Shown here in pieces: positions 22,431-34,113 of a stretch of DNA of 64,000 nucleotides; position 1 is the first letter of the stretch, and each line of letters opens with the position of its first letter. The notes beneath the pieces are model-generated. The model made no database searches. It was not told where the DNA came from and saw only the letters and a list, made by a program, of their open reading frames with translations. Position numbers and translations under genes: made by a program. The DNA is from Sorghum bicolor (taxonomy: Eukaryota; Streptophyta; Magnoliopsida; Poales; Poaceae), in the NCBI RefSeq assembly GCF_000003195.3, contig NC_012870.2, positions 28,326,477-28,390,476 of the forward strand. Direction: 5' to 3'.

Positions 22431-23052
22431 AGTATAAAACTATTAATGCTCCGAAATTCTCTGCAGTAATGATGCCTTTTCCCGCAATTAATGCTCCTAA
22501 TCTGGTAACCGACAACCTCAATCTGAACAACTCTGATCCTATTCCTCCGCAGATTTCTCGAAATCCCCAACTTTCTAAACGGGCATTTTTCTCAGCCGTA
22601 CATCGGCAACAATACCGTTACAAAGATCTGCTGATGTTCTGACCAGGATATTCGCACAAACGGTTACTTCCCCTCTATCCGCCCATCGGCAATATGACCG
22701 TTGTAGAATATTGCCGATGGACCGACCAGGAGATCTCGCACAGTAAAATATCTTCAGATAATGACCGCTTCCTGTCAAATCACCTGCACAATCCCTGGAT
22801 TACCGTGCGAATAGTTACCATATCCACCTGAGTACCCTCGGATTTCTCGGATGCGGCAAAGAGATAAGTCGGATTTGCCCTTGCCCATTTTGTCCTATAA
22901 ATAGTTCCTTCTCGGGTACTCCTTCCCCATCACACCATTCTATTACCCAACTTTACTTTTCCAGCGGCGGCGCCACCAAAAACCCCCAAGGTCTCCGACA
23001 AGTACCCCTCTTCACCAACTCCGGCGCCTTCAAACGCTTCCTTCGCAGCAAG
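22431..23052 (+). other. Upstream region of the antisense gene, copy B
   Basis: Between the 3' LTR and the ATG at 23053 there is no frame of note. It holds the TATA box at 22895 and several GCCGAT/ATCGGC hexamers. It is expected to hold the promoter and 5' leader of the antisense gene. Confidence 0.55.
22895..22903 (+). promoter_or_regulatory. TATA box of the antisense gene, copy B
   Basis: CTATAAATAG within GTCCTATAAATAGTTCC lies about 150 bases before the ATG. It is conserved in copy A (16042-16050 on the other strand). Confidence 0.65.
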
Positions 23053-26000
23053 ATGGCCGTCGGGTTCGTCGTCCCTGAGGTCAAATCTCCACCCCGTCTT
23101 CTGTATTTTTCTTCATATCCCTGTTCACTCGCAATCCATTTTACTGAACATCTTCCTTTTCTTTCATCTTTGTATTTCTTTTTACGCCCAAAATCACTAG
23201 GAATTGTCCAACAAAATTGTCATCCCCACCGATCAACCACACCTTCAATGCCTCGGCCCTCTAGGGGACCCAGATCCAACTGACCTTATCAACGCAGAAA
23301 CCAACAGGATCCCCTTCAGAGCCGAAAATTTTTCCTTAGATCTGTGGAAGGACACCTTCCGCTCTTGGCCCAGCCCAACTGTAGGGTGGAAAGACTGGTT
23401 CTTGAGGGTCAGCAATTCTAATGAAGTTCAGTGGGGTGAAAGGAATCTAGCCCAATGCATCAGATTGTCCATTGCCGATATGCATAGAAACGAGTCACTG
23501 CTGATAGCTGCATCCTACTTTTGGTCAGACACCCTCAATGCTTTTGCCTTTGGCCACGGCCCTGCTTCTCCTACTCTTGCCGATGTAGCCATGCTTACTG
23601 GTCTAGATATATCTTCTGCCGATAGCACCCACTTTTTTGATACTGCCCCTAGTGCCAAAGTGGAGACCCGCGCTATCGGCGGTTGGTCGGGGTACATTCA
23701 GAAGTACAGTGGGAAAGGATCTGTCACCATAAAGGAACAAACCACTTTTCTGAACATGTGGCTGGACAAGTTTGTATTCTGTGGTCGATCGGCAGGACCG
23801 ACTTCTGTCTACCTATCGGCAGCAGAAAGACTGGCTAACGGTGGCCGATTCCCTCTCGGCCGATACTTGCTTGGCGCTGCTTACCACCTTCTCCATCAAG
23901 TAGCCCAGAAACTTCTGCTCGGCCAATCCACTGGCAATTTGGGAGGCCCCTGGTGGTTTGTCAACATGTGGCTCAATCTGCATCTGCACAAGCGTCTCAA
24001 CTTCAACCTGTTCACACAGCGTTTCCCAAGAGATATAGCTGAAAACCATGTATTGGGTGAAGAGGAATCGGCAACACGCGCCCCCTTGAACTTTGGCGAA
24101 GCTGTCATAGTTCTGCCTGGTTCAGGGGGTAATCCAGATTAGATCGGCCGATTCTTCCAGACTCTGTATGAGGGTTTGACCAGAGACGAACGACCATGGT
24201 TGGCTTATGATGACCCAGATAGCATGCTCCCTCTGACCTTCAATCCATTTGATGAAGCTCTCAACAGGGACAATGAGGTGATGATGGCAATTGTGACTCC
24301 CAGAATCATTCCAGTGAATTTCTTTGGTAGCACAAAAACCTCCCCTCAAACTTACGAATTTTACAATCCATCGGCATTAGCTCGCCAGCTAGCTTTCGGC
24401 CAGTTGCCGATTGCACTTCCTTATGCCGATGTGATAAAACCCAGAGAAACTATCAACAACCTTCTTGAGTGGACTCGAGCAGCCCAACTACCACCAAACG
24501 CTGATATAGATGTAGATCTGTCAGAATGGGTCCCGGCTGCTTTTATCACTCAGGCATACAAGTTATGGTGGGCAGAATGGAAAGAGCATCTGTTCTGTAG
24601 ATCGGCACTTTCATTCCGCGGCATGATTGACTCCGAATACGAAGTTCCTGATGACACTGTAAGTAACTCAAACCAACGTTTCATTTTCTCAATATTACCT
24701 CCATCGGCAGCTTAGCCTTGTATTCCTTTTGCAGGTTGATAATATTCCTCCGTTGGTTAGCAGGAGTGGCAGGCCGATCGACTTGTTTCCATCAGGCCCG
24801 ATTTCCTCAATCGGCCACAATGCTCCCACTCTAGCTTCCATCGTGCATCGGGGTGTACGTCTCAGGAAAGTTACCACCAGAAGAACCCAGACATCACCAA
24901 CGGTAGCTGCTCCCACTCTCGCGCGGGCTTTCAAGGCAATTTGTCAAATCTTTTCCTTTATGCTGACCATCTTTATATCGGCTATATTTATGCTTATAAA
25001 CTCTTGTTCATTATTGCAGCAAACCGGCGCATCGGCGAAAACCAGGCGTGAGAGTACCGATGCCCCCCAGTCTAGCCAACCCAAGAGAAAGGGCACCACG
25101 GGTGCTAAGACTGGAACAAAGCGACAGAAGGTAGCAATCCCCCCTCCTCCTCCGGTATCTCCAATTCCGGTGGAATCTTCTCCTTCTTCTCCAGAAACCC
25201 AGCCGCAGCAAGCACCATCTCCCCCACCTATGCGGGAAGCACCACAGATAGAAGAACCCCAACAGGAAGGATCTCAAACAGAAGATACATCAGTTGACAT
25301 GGGTGAACAAACAACTGGCCTGGTGGGTCCAGTTATACCATCGGCAGTTCTCCCGGTTCAGACAACCGTTGTCCCTCCTCCAGGTAACATACTTTAACAA
25401 TATCGCTACCGATGAACTTATTCTTATTTAGTCTCATAACTCCTTTTGTCTTCTTTCAGTTGATATTGTTCCATCGGCAATCTCAGCCGATCCACCTGTA
25501 GCTCCATCGGCATCTTTGGCCGATCAGCCTGCAGCTCCATCAGCACTTCTCAGTCACAGACAAGAGATCGCCTTGAAGCAAGTAAGTCACCGTTTACCGT
25601 TAGCACTATTTGCCGATTCTCTAAGTATGAGCTAATTTTGCTTTCCCTCCCAGGAACAAGATTCTCCCGATAGCCTGTTCTCCTTCGCCATCGATTTCTC
25701 TGAAGAAGAAGGTGAAGAAGCAAGCACTTCTCAGACGGTCGGCATCACATCGGCAGAGGTCAGGGTCAGGCTGGAAGAATTGTCAGCTCTCCTTCACCAG
25801 GACACAGCGCAATTGGTTGATGACTCCGACCCTACCAAGACCCTGTTCAGAACTCTCAGAGGCCAAATCCCAGCCGATGTTGAAGAAATCCTGTTCCAAG
25901 CCGCTCATCTGGAGAGTCGCCAGCTGCAGTACCAAAGAGCTTCTCGGCGGCTTGCCGATAGAGCCGCTCAGACTCAACTCTCCGATGAAATGAGGAAAGA

Positions 26001-26349
26001 GAAGCTTTTGACCGATGAGAAGCACAAGAACATTGGTATCCTGAGATCTTCTGGAGACGCGCTGAAGCAGAAGATATCCGATCTATCGGCAAGAAAAGAG
26101 TCTCTGTTGGCGGAGCTCAAGGAAGTAGAGAACGCTCTGTCCCAAGCCCAACAGGAAGAGAGCCAATTGCCAGAGACCATCAGGCTTCTTGAGCGTGAGC
26201 GAAATGCTCATGGTCGCAAAGCACTCCAACTGAAGAAGAAGCTGAAGCCGATAGAAGGTTCTGCCGATGATGACATCAAGGAGATAGAAGCAGCCAACCA
26301 AATTCGGCTACGCGCTATATCGGCAATCCAGACGCTGCTTAACACATAG
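23053..26349 (+). pseudogene. Antisense plant-mobile-domain gene of Tat copy B (six exons, one stop)
   Basis: Exons: 23053-23079, 23201-24658, 24735-24935, 25020-25383, 25460-25581 and 25654-26349. Together they give 2868 bases, exactly 956 codons including the stop. Introns of 72-121 bases have GT-AG ends, except a GC donor after 24935. Exon 2 carries the plant mobile domain (LADVAMLTGLDI, AIGGWSGYIQKY, LGGPWWFVNMW, then WWAEWKEHLF). Exons 4-5 are Pro/Ser/Gln-rich with a KRKGTTGAKTGTKRQK basic patch that may be a nuclear signal. Exon 6 is a coiled coil of about 150 residues. The only lesion I see is TAG at 24140-24142, where copy A has CAG. The gene converges on pol; the two stops are 137 bases apart. 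PMD extra ORFs are known in Tat/Ogre elements. Their function is unknown, and interference with host silencing is only a guess. Confidence 0.88.
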
Positions 26350-26386
26350 AGTTTCCATCGGCATTGTATCCTCAGCTTTTAGTCTA

Positions 26387-26476
26387 GCCGATAGGACTGT
26401 TATCGGCGCCTAAACTTTTGAAACACCAAGTCTTGTCCCTAAGCATTTGGATCCAGCCGATAGGAGTGTTATCGGC
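26387..26476. terminator. Pair of perfect GCCGATA/TATCGGC hairpins between convergent genes, copy B
   Basis: Two stem-loops lie at 26387-26407 and 26456-26476, with identical 7-base perfect arms and 7-base loops GGACTGT and GGAGTGT, spaced 69 bases. Both fall in the 137-base gap between the end of the antisense gene and the pol stop. The pair is conserved in copy A. A role in ending or processing the two converging transcripts is inferred. Confidence 0.55.
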
Positions 26477-26486
26477 ACCTAAACTT

Positions 26487-29400
26487 CTATGCATCGACCC
26501 ATATACTGGGGTAGTACTTCTTTAAATATTTGCCGTTTAATGCTCTGGGAAATTCAATTCCTTCGAGGGTTTCTAGAATGTAGGCATTACCAGGAGCCGA
26601 TCGACTTATCCGATAAGGACCCTCCCAATTAGGAGACCACTTTCCAAACTTCGAACTTTTGGTCCCAATTGGTAAAATTACTTTCCACACCAAATCCCCA
26701 TCGGCAAACTCTTTAACCTTCACTTTCTTATCATACCATCTAGCAACTCTCTTCTTATTTTCTTCTATACTCATTAAAGCTTTTAACCGATGCCCTGCTA
26801 GATCATCCAATTCATCGGTCATCAAAGTGGCATAATCGTCGGAAGTTAATTGATCTTGAAAAGATAATCGCCTAGATCCAGCCTTAATTTCCCAAGGCAA
26901 CACTGCATCATGTCCATACACCAATTGATAGGGTGATACCTTGGTCGATCCATGACAAGCCATCCGATAAGACCATAATGCTTCATTTAATAATGTATGC
27001 CACCGCCTAGGATTTTCTTCAATCTTTCGTTTAATAAGCTTGATAATTCCTTTGTTAGACGCTTCGGCCTGTCCATTGGCTTGAGCATAATAAGGAGAAG
27101 AATTCAACACTTTAATTCCCATACCGATTGCGAATTCATCAAACTCCCCCGATGTGAACATGGTGCCCTGATCGGTAGTAATCGTTTGGGGAATCCCAAA
27201 TCGGTAAACAATATGCTCCTTCACAAAATCAATCATATTGGCCGATGTGACTTTCTTCAAAGGAATAGCTTCAACCCACTTAGTGAAATAGTCAGTGGCA
27301 ACTAGAATGAACTTATGCCCTTTGCTAGATGGTGGATAAATCTGGCCGATCAGATCGATGGCCCATCCCCGGAACGGCCAAGGCTTTATTATAGGATTCA
27401 TAGCCGATGCGGGTGCTCTCTGGATATTACCAAACTTTTGACAACCTTGACATCCCTTGAAATATTTAAAACAATCTTCAAGTATGGTCGGCCAAAAATA
27501 TCCATTCCTTCGAATCATCCACTTCATCTTAAAAGCTGACTGATGCGCTCCACACACTCCTTCATGGATTTCCCCCATCAAACCTCTAGCTTCATCATCA
27601 CCCAAGCATCGGAGAAGAATTCCGTCGATAGTTCGATAATACAATTCATTTTCAAGGAGCACATACTTGGTTGCTTGAAATCGAACCCGTCTTTCAACTT
27701 TTTTGGATGGATCTGTTAGATAATCAATAATTTCTTTCCTCCAATCACCGGCACCGACTGCCGATGTCGCATTAATCATTGGCTGATATCCCGAGGCATG
27801 CTGAGCTAACCGATTAGCGTCTTCATTATGCAATCGGGGAACATGCTCCAATCGGAAATCCTTGAATTCCTTTAACAGTTGCATACTTCTCTCGAAATAA
27901 GTTATGAGAACTTCACTTCGGCATTCATAGCTTCCGGCCAATTGATTTATAACCAACATAGAATCCCCGAATATTTCAACAGCATCAGCACGAACTTCTC
28001 TTAACAACTCCAATCCCTTGATCAGAGCTTGATACTCAGCCTGATTATTTGTTGATGTGGCAACAATCGGCAAGGAAAACTCATACTTCCTCCCCTTAGG
28101 GGAAACTAATACAATGCCGATTCCTGCCCCCCGATCACAGGTAGATCCATCAAAGAAGAGCGTCCAGGGTACAATTTCCAAGGTTTCCACTAGACCGCAA
28201 TGCTGAGTCACAAAATCGGCCATAATCTGCCCTTTGACTGCCTTAGCCGATTCGTAACGCAAATCGAACTCCGACAGCGCTAAAATCCATTTACCGATCC
28301 TACCACTCATAATCGGCATAGATAGCATGTATCGGACCACGTCATCTTTGCAAACAACAGTGCATTCGGCCGATAACAGGTAATGTCTCAACTTGATACA
28401 TGAAAAATATAAGCATAAGCATAGTTTCTCAATGGCCGAATACCTGGTTTCAGCATCAATCAACCTCCTACTCAAATAATAAATTACCCTTTCTTTCCCT
28501 TCAAATTCTTGAACTAAAGCTGAACCGATAACCGATCCATCGGTAGATAAATACAATCTGAAGGGCTTCCCTTGTTGAGGTGGAACTAGAACTGGAGGAT
28601 TTACTAGATACTTCTTGATTTCATCCAGAGCCAACTGCTGTTCTTCTCCCCAAATAAACTCTTGATCGGCTTTCAATTTAAGAAGAGGACTGAAAGCACG
28701 AATCCTACCAGATAAATTCGATATAAATCTCCTGATAAAATTTACCTTGCCGATCAAGGATTGGAGCTCGGTTTTGTTGGTAGGGGCCACTATTTTATTG
28801 ATGGCATCAATAGATCTTCGACTAATTTCAATACCCCTCTGATGTACCATGAAACCAAGAAACTGCCCTGCCGATACACCAAATGCACACTTGTTGGGAT
28901 TCATCTTCAATCCATGCTTCCTTGTGCACTCTAACACTTTTTGTAAATCGGCAAGATGCTTTGAGAAATCTCCAGACTTAACCACCACATCATCAATATA
29001 AATCTCCACGAGCTTGCCGATGAACTCATGAAATATAAAATTGATAGCCCTTTGATAAGTAGCACCAGCATTCTTCAACCCAAAAGTCATGACTATCCAC
29101 TCAAATAGCCCAACATGACCAGGACACCTGAATGCAGTTTTTGGAATATCCTCCTCCGCCATGAATATTTAATTGTAACCTGCATTACCATCCATGAAGC
29201 TGATGACCTGATGACCAGCCGCAGCATCAACCAGTAGATCGGCGACAGGCATTGGGTATCCATCCATCGGCGTGGCTTTATTGAGATTCCTGAAATCAAT
29301 GCACACCCGAAGCTTCCCGTTCTTCTTGTAAACCGGAACAACATTGGAAATCCACTCGGCATACCGACACTGCCGAATAAACTTAGCTTCAATAAGTTTG

Positions 29401-29720
29401 GTGATTTCGGCCTTAATATCAGGTAGAATGTTAGGATTACATCGGCGGGCTGGTTGCTGATGTGGCCGAAATCCAGACTTGATGGGTAACCGATGTTCAA
29501 CAATTGATCGGTCTAAACCAGGCATCTCAGTATAATCCCAAGCAAAGCAATCTTTATATTCCTTTAACAAACTAGTTAATTGTTGCTTACTCTCAGGATC
29601 TAATTTAGCACTAATAAAAGTAGGCCTAGGCTTATCACCACTACCTATATCTACTTCTACCAAATCATCGGCCGATGTGAATCCCTGGCCTAATTTTCCA
29701 TCATCGGCGAATCTATCCAT
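26487..29720 (-). pseudogene. Tat copy B pol: RT, RNase H, second RNase H, integrase
   Basis: The frame starts with ATG 29720 overlapping the stop of the upstream frame (TAATG). RT motifs include VYKKNGKLRVCIDFRNLN and catalytic YIDD (about 28989-29000). A TAA at 29169-29171 replaces a Gln after NAGYN. The first RNase H/connection domain is followed by a second, archaeal-type RNase H (FFDGSTCDRGAG, NNQAEYQALIKGLE, EIFGDSMLVINQL), a hallmark of Tat elements. Integrase follows with a zinc region (GVCGAHQSAF, CQGCQKFG) and the DDE core (AIDLIGQI, TDQGTMF, NGQAEASNKG), and the frame ends in WVDA at 26487. Apart from the single TAA the 1078-codon frame is open, so this copy is close to coding-competent for pol. 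Confidence 0.93.
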
Positions 29721-32700
29721 TAAAAACCGTCATCAGAACCGACTGCTTGGATCGGTGGAATCTCATAATCGGCAACTTTGAGAAAATCTTTCTCCCAAAC
29801 TTCTCCTGAAATGCACCTGGTCCTTTCGTAAGTATCCGCTTCTGCCGACGCGATAACATAAGAAGAATCTCCTGGGACAATCTCAATCTTGTCACCTACC
29901 CACTGAACCAAGCATTGATGCATTGTAGATGGGATACAACAATTGGCATGAATCCAATCTCTTCCCAATAATAAGTTGTAAGCACCTTTTCCGCTGATCA
30001 CGAAAAAAGTTGTCGGCAAGGTTTTGCTGCCGATGGTCAACTCTGCACATATCGCCCCCTTGACTGGAGACACGTTTCCTTCAAAGTCTTTGAGCATCAT
30101 ATCGGTCTTGGTCAAATCTTGATCCCCTTTCCCAAGCTTCCGATATACTGCATACGGCATAATATTAATGGCAGCTCCACCATCAACTAGGATCTTGGTC
30201 ATTGGCTGCCCATCAACCCTTCCTTTGAGGAACAGAGCTTTAAGATGCTGCCTCTCGTCATCGGCAGGTTTCTCAAAGATAGCCGTCATCGGATCCAGAG
30301 CCAACTGAGCTATCTGATCAGAAAATTCCAACTCATCATCACTGGCTGGTGCAAGAAACTCCATCGGCAACATGAAGAACATGTTGACGCCTGCCGATGG
30401 ACCTTCCCTCTTAGTGTCTGACGGCTGCCGACTTCCAGAGTTCTCTCCCTTGTTTAGCTCTTCTTGCCTTTCACGTTGCAATCTCCTTTTCTGTGTCTTG
30501 GTTAATCCTCCAGGGCACCATGGAGGAAGTGGCCTTTGCCTTGCCGTCGGGCGTCGGTTCTCCCTTGACTCCATACGATGCGTGTTAGCATCCCTGCAAA
30601 ATATGAATTCATCGGGAACCCGCGCATCAGCCATTCCCTCGAGCTCTTCTTGGTTCCTGGGAAAATACTGGACACGGTCACTAAGTCAGTCGTGGCCGCT
30701 ATATCTGCCCCCCAGCCGGTCATAAACTGACACCCTTCCTCTGATCGGCCCATTAAATCGTCGTTCATCATTATGATAATGCCGATCGATCCTATCGTAC
30801 CGATCATAACCGTTGCACTCAGGGCAGTCTCTGACAGTAGGAAGCTTGATATTCTCCTCCCAACAATGGATGAAGAATGGACAATTCCAATGATCCCTGT
30901 CCGATTCCACTCCTGTCGGCGTCTTTCTTCTTCCCGTCGATAATCTTCCTGCTGGCGCCGATACCGATCTTCCTGTTGTTGCCATTTTTCTCGAGGCCTT
31001 CTATGAGTTATGACGATACCAGATCGAGGAAGCCTTCCTGAGCTAGTTCCTTCCTGGACCAAGCCCTTACTTCTTGCATTGGCAGTAGTAACTTGATGCT
31101 GAGGATCTACCGATGCACTCTTCTCAGCTGTCTCCGATGTTAAGACCTTAGCCTTCCCCTTAGCATCCAACATGTTTGTCGGGAAAGGATGTTGGTCTAT
31201 CTTCATCGGCTTCTGGGCTTTGGAACTGTCAAACTTGATTCTCCCTGACTCTATAGCCGATTGCAGCTGCTGTCTGAATACTTTGCACTCGTTGGTGTCA
31301 TGGGAAGTTGCATTATGCCACTTGCAATATCTCATCCTCTTCAACTCTTCTGCCGATGGGATCACATGGTTAGGTGATAGTTTGATCTGACCTTCCTGAA
31401 GTAGAAAGTCAAATATCCTATCGGCCTTAGCGGTGTCAAAAGCAAACTTCTCTGGTTCCTTCTGCCCAAAAGGACAAGACATCGGCTTCTTGTTTTTTAC
31501 CCACTCTGCCAAACCGATTACTGGTTCTTCATCAGAATCTGAGCTTGTTGCTTCATCGACAAATGACACTTTCTTATTCCATGCTCTCTTAGGCTCAAAA
31601 GGCTTGATGTCTTGATCAGAAATCCTCTGCACCAAATGACTTAAACTTTCGAACTCCTGAGAGGCATACTTATCCCTGATATGTGGCAACAAACCCTGGA
31701 AAGCCAAATCGGCTAGCTGCCGATCATCCAGAACCAGGCTATAGCATTTATTCTTGACCTCTCGTATCCTCTGCACAAATCCCTCAACCGACTCATCATT
31801 ACGTTGCCTCAACTTGACCAAGTCGGTGATCTTCTTCTCATGAACCCCCGAGAAGAAGTATTTGTGGAATTGCTTCTCTAGATCGGCCCAAGTAATTACT
31901 AAGTTGGGAGGTAATGATATGAACCAAGTAAAGGCCGATCTAGACAATGATGATGAAAATAGACGAACCCTCAATTCGTCCCTATTACCAGCCTCTCCAC
32001 ATTGAATAATGAACCTGTTGACATGCTCCATGGTTGACGTGTCGTCCTGTCCGGAAAACTTTGTAAAATCCGGTACCTTGTACCGATGTGGAAGCGGGAT
32101 CAAATCATACGCGGGAGGATACGGTGTCCGATAAGAATAAGTGTTGACTTTGGGTTTTATCCCAAATTGTTCCCTCATTACTTCAGCAATCTTATCGGCC
32201 CAATACGCATCGGCATCTTGCCGATGAGGCGGCTGCGGATCTGGCACTTGGTGGCGAACCTCCACGTGTCTGTTCGGGACGTGATCTGCACGGAACATTG
32301 TATTGATCACCTGTCCTCCAATCTGCGGACCACCAAACTGCTGTCCACCGATTGGCTGTCCTCCGAGTTGCTGTCCAAAATTCATCGGCTGGTTGGGAAT
32401 CCCCTGACCTTGGAACCCGGGATAGACCTGCCCTTGCTGGAACCCTGTAGTCTGGTAACTCTGCTGGGGCGATTGTGGAAAGGCTTGCTGTCCAAGCCAT
32501 CCATTATTAGCGTTCATCGGCATAGGTGCTGCCGATGATTGGTAATTGGGTACCGTCATTGAATTGACATACCCCGACTGGGCCATAGGCCTCTGTTGCA
32601 TCAGCATTGACTCTGCCGATGCGTTGGGCACCTGGAACATTGAATCTTGAGGATGTCCAGTGTGAGGCCTTGCAGTAGTAGTTGTGGTATACCGAGGACT

Positions 32701-33366
32701 CTGGTTCACCGGCGCATTGGGAGGTGCCGATGTCATAGGAGTTTTGCCCCTCATGTCAGTTATTTGTGATGTTCCCGGCGTCAACTCTGGAGGCATACCG
32801 TAACCCCACCAGTTGGGAGGAAGAGTCAACCCTGACATTGCCGATGCCAACATATCTGTTGTCAGTTTATGCTGCCCAACTGAAATTTGTGGGTTGGTTG
32901 CCATCGGCATAGATAGTGCACCAGTAGTCCCCGATGTACTTGAAGGGACGGCAGATTGTGCACTTGCATTCGTCAAGGCAGCCGATGGAGCCGTGACCTC
33001 TGGTGTCGTTGGCTGATGATGGGAGGGGCCCACATAATCTGGTGGGATTTGTCCTTCCTTGAAAGTTCTTGCCACGGCATTGAAAACCGTATTAGACAGT
33101 ACACCAGCTTGGTTAATCAACGCTCGATTGATGGCATTGTCAACCATATCTTGAAGCTTGCCAGGATTGGCGTCAAAGGTAACCTGCCGTGGTGCCGGCA
33201 GTGCATCTTTCTGGACCACTTTGCCACTCCTGTTTATGCTGAAAGGCCTTAGGCATTGCTGCTTGAACTCTTCCATGGCTTGGGCAATAGCTTGCTTCTG
33301 CTCATCCTTGAGGTTGGCCTCCGTCACGGGGATGACGTTCTCTTGATCGAGGTCAGAGATCAACAT
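29720..33366 (-). pseudogene. Tat copy B gag and protease, one frameshift and one stop
   Basis: Gag opens at ATG 33366, about 20 bases after the primer site. A long Pro/Gln/Met-rich N-terminal half is followed by a capsid domain (about 31600-32080: FTKFSGQDD, FHKYFFSGVHEKK, LVKLRQRNDESVEGFVQR). One base is off near 30895. A second frame carries an unusual Cys/His cluster (CPFFIHCW ... CPECNG, about 30810-30885), probably the zinc knuckle. A TGA at 30686-30688 follows, then the aspartic protease with ILVDGGAAINIMP (about 30170-30210) and LLLGRDWIH. The frame ends at 29722-29720, overlapping the pol ATG. The DGGAA protease motif in place of DSGA is usual for Tat elements. Confidence 0.9.
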
Positions 33367-33388
33367 GTTGATCTTGATCTTGAATCTT

Positions 33389-33406
33389 GTCCCACTGGGC
33401 GTGCCA
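33389..33406 (-). other. Putative primer binding site of Tat copy B
   Basis: Minus strand TGGCACGCCCAGTGGGAC lies seven bases inside the 5' LTR end. It begins TGG as expected for complementarity to a tRNA CCA end. I cannot name the tRNA with confidence. Confidence 0.6.
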
Positions 33407-33413
33407 AAAGATG

Positions 33414-34113
33414 TGTTGATGCAAAACTGATCTGCAAACACAAAGGGCTAATACCCAATTCAAACGTTAAGGCGTGCCAGCCGATTTGACCTTACTATCG
33501 GCAAAGGTGATAACTCGAATACTTTAGTCCTGACAACAGCGATGCGCCCGGATGTCACGGCTAAGAGGTACTCACACGGAACTCGAGAACATGCCGAGCT
33601 TAAGTCGACGAATTCCTAAGAACTCGTAATAAAAGGAAAAAGTATGACGAAGTCGTCGAAAAGTAGATGCTGGAATAGGAGAAAAAACGTGTGTTTGATT
33701 GATTTCTTGATTGATTATCTATTACAAGGCCCTAGGGTCTACATTTATACCCTGCTCAAAGAGCTACAACCAGACACGATTAGAATTCGAATTCCAAATT
33801 ACACGGAATCCGTATACAAAACGATGCAAATAATTAAGGAAATAACAAAACTATCCCTCGTGACAAACCGAAACTCCTCCACATAACGACCGGCAGCTTC
33901 CGGACTCCCTCTTTGCATCATCGGCAGACCCTTTGCCATAGTCATCGGCAGACTTTCTTATCTAGCCATCAGCACCATATTACTGCCTGTGGGCTTAATC
34001 ACGTTCAACCTCTCCCTCATCGGCAACCATCCTCATCGGCAACCCACTTTGTAAACATCGTACTGCCACCTTATCCTGCCATCCCAGACACGTGCCCAAA
34101 AACGGTGTCAACA
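33414..34113 (-). repeat. 5' LTR of Tat copy B
   Basis: 700 bases, aligned without gaps to 21713-22412 with five substitutions by eye. The TATA box is GGTATAAAT (reverse complement at 33743-33751). The flanking CATTG at 34114-34118 is the target duplication. Confidence 0.96.

Larger units (their letters stand above)
21713..34113 (-). mobile_element. Tat-lineage Gypsy element, copy B, with both LTRs
   Basis: A 12.4 kb element is bounded by two 700-base LTRs (21713-22412 and 33414-34113) and the perfect target duplication CATTG. On the minus strand the order is 5' LTR, primer site, gag, protease, RT, RNase H, second RNase H, integrase, hairpin pair, antisense gene, polypurine tract and 3' LTR. 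The LTRs differ at five positions by eye (about 0.7%), so this is the youngest dated insertion in the window. Relative to the likely parent it carries one frameshift, two stops and a gag-pol junction shift. Confidence 0.96.

Noticed and set aside
22294..22778. Minus-strand frames over the Tat LTR and polypurine tract as proteins.
   Set aside because: They overlap the LTR end and the antisense-gene promoter and show no domain.
32086..33489. Plus-strand frames opposite Tat copy B gag as genes.
   Set aside because: They are reverse-strand shadows of the Pro/Gln-rich gag region; no conserved motif and no matching counterpart.
26487..34113. A functional autonomous Tat element.
   Set aside because: One frameshift, two stops and a gag-pol junction shift; it is close to intact but not open throughout.
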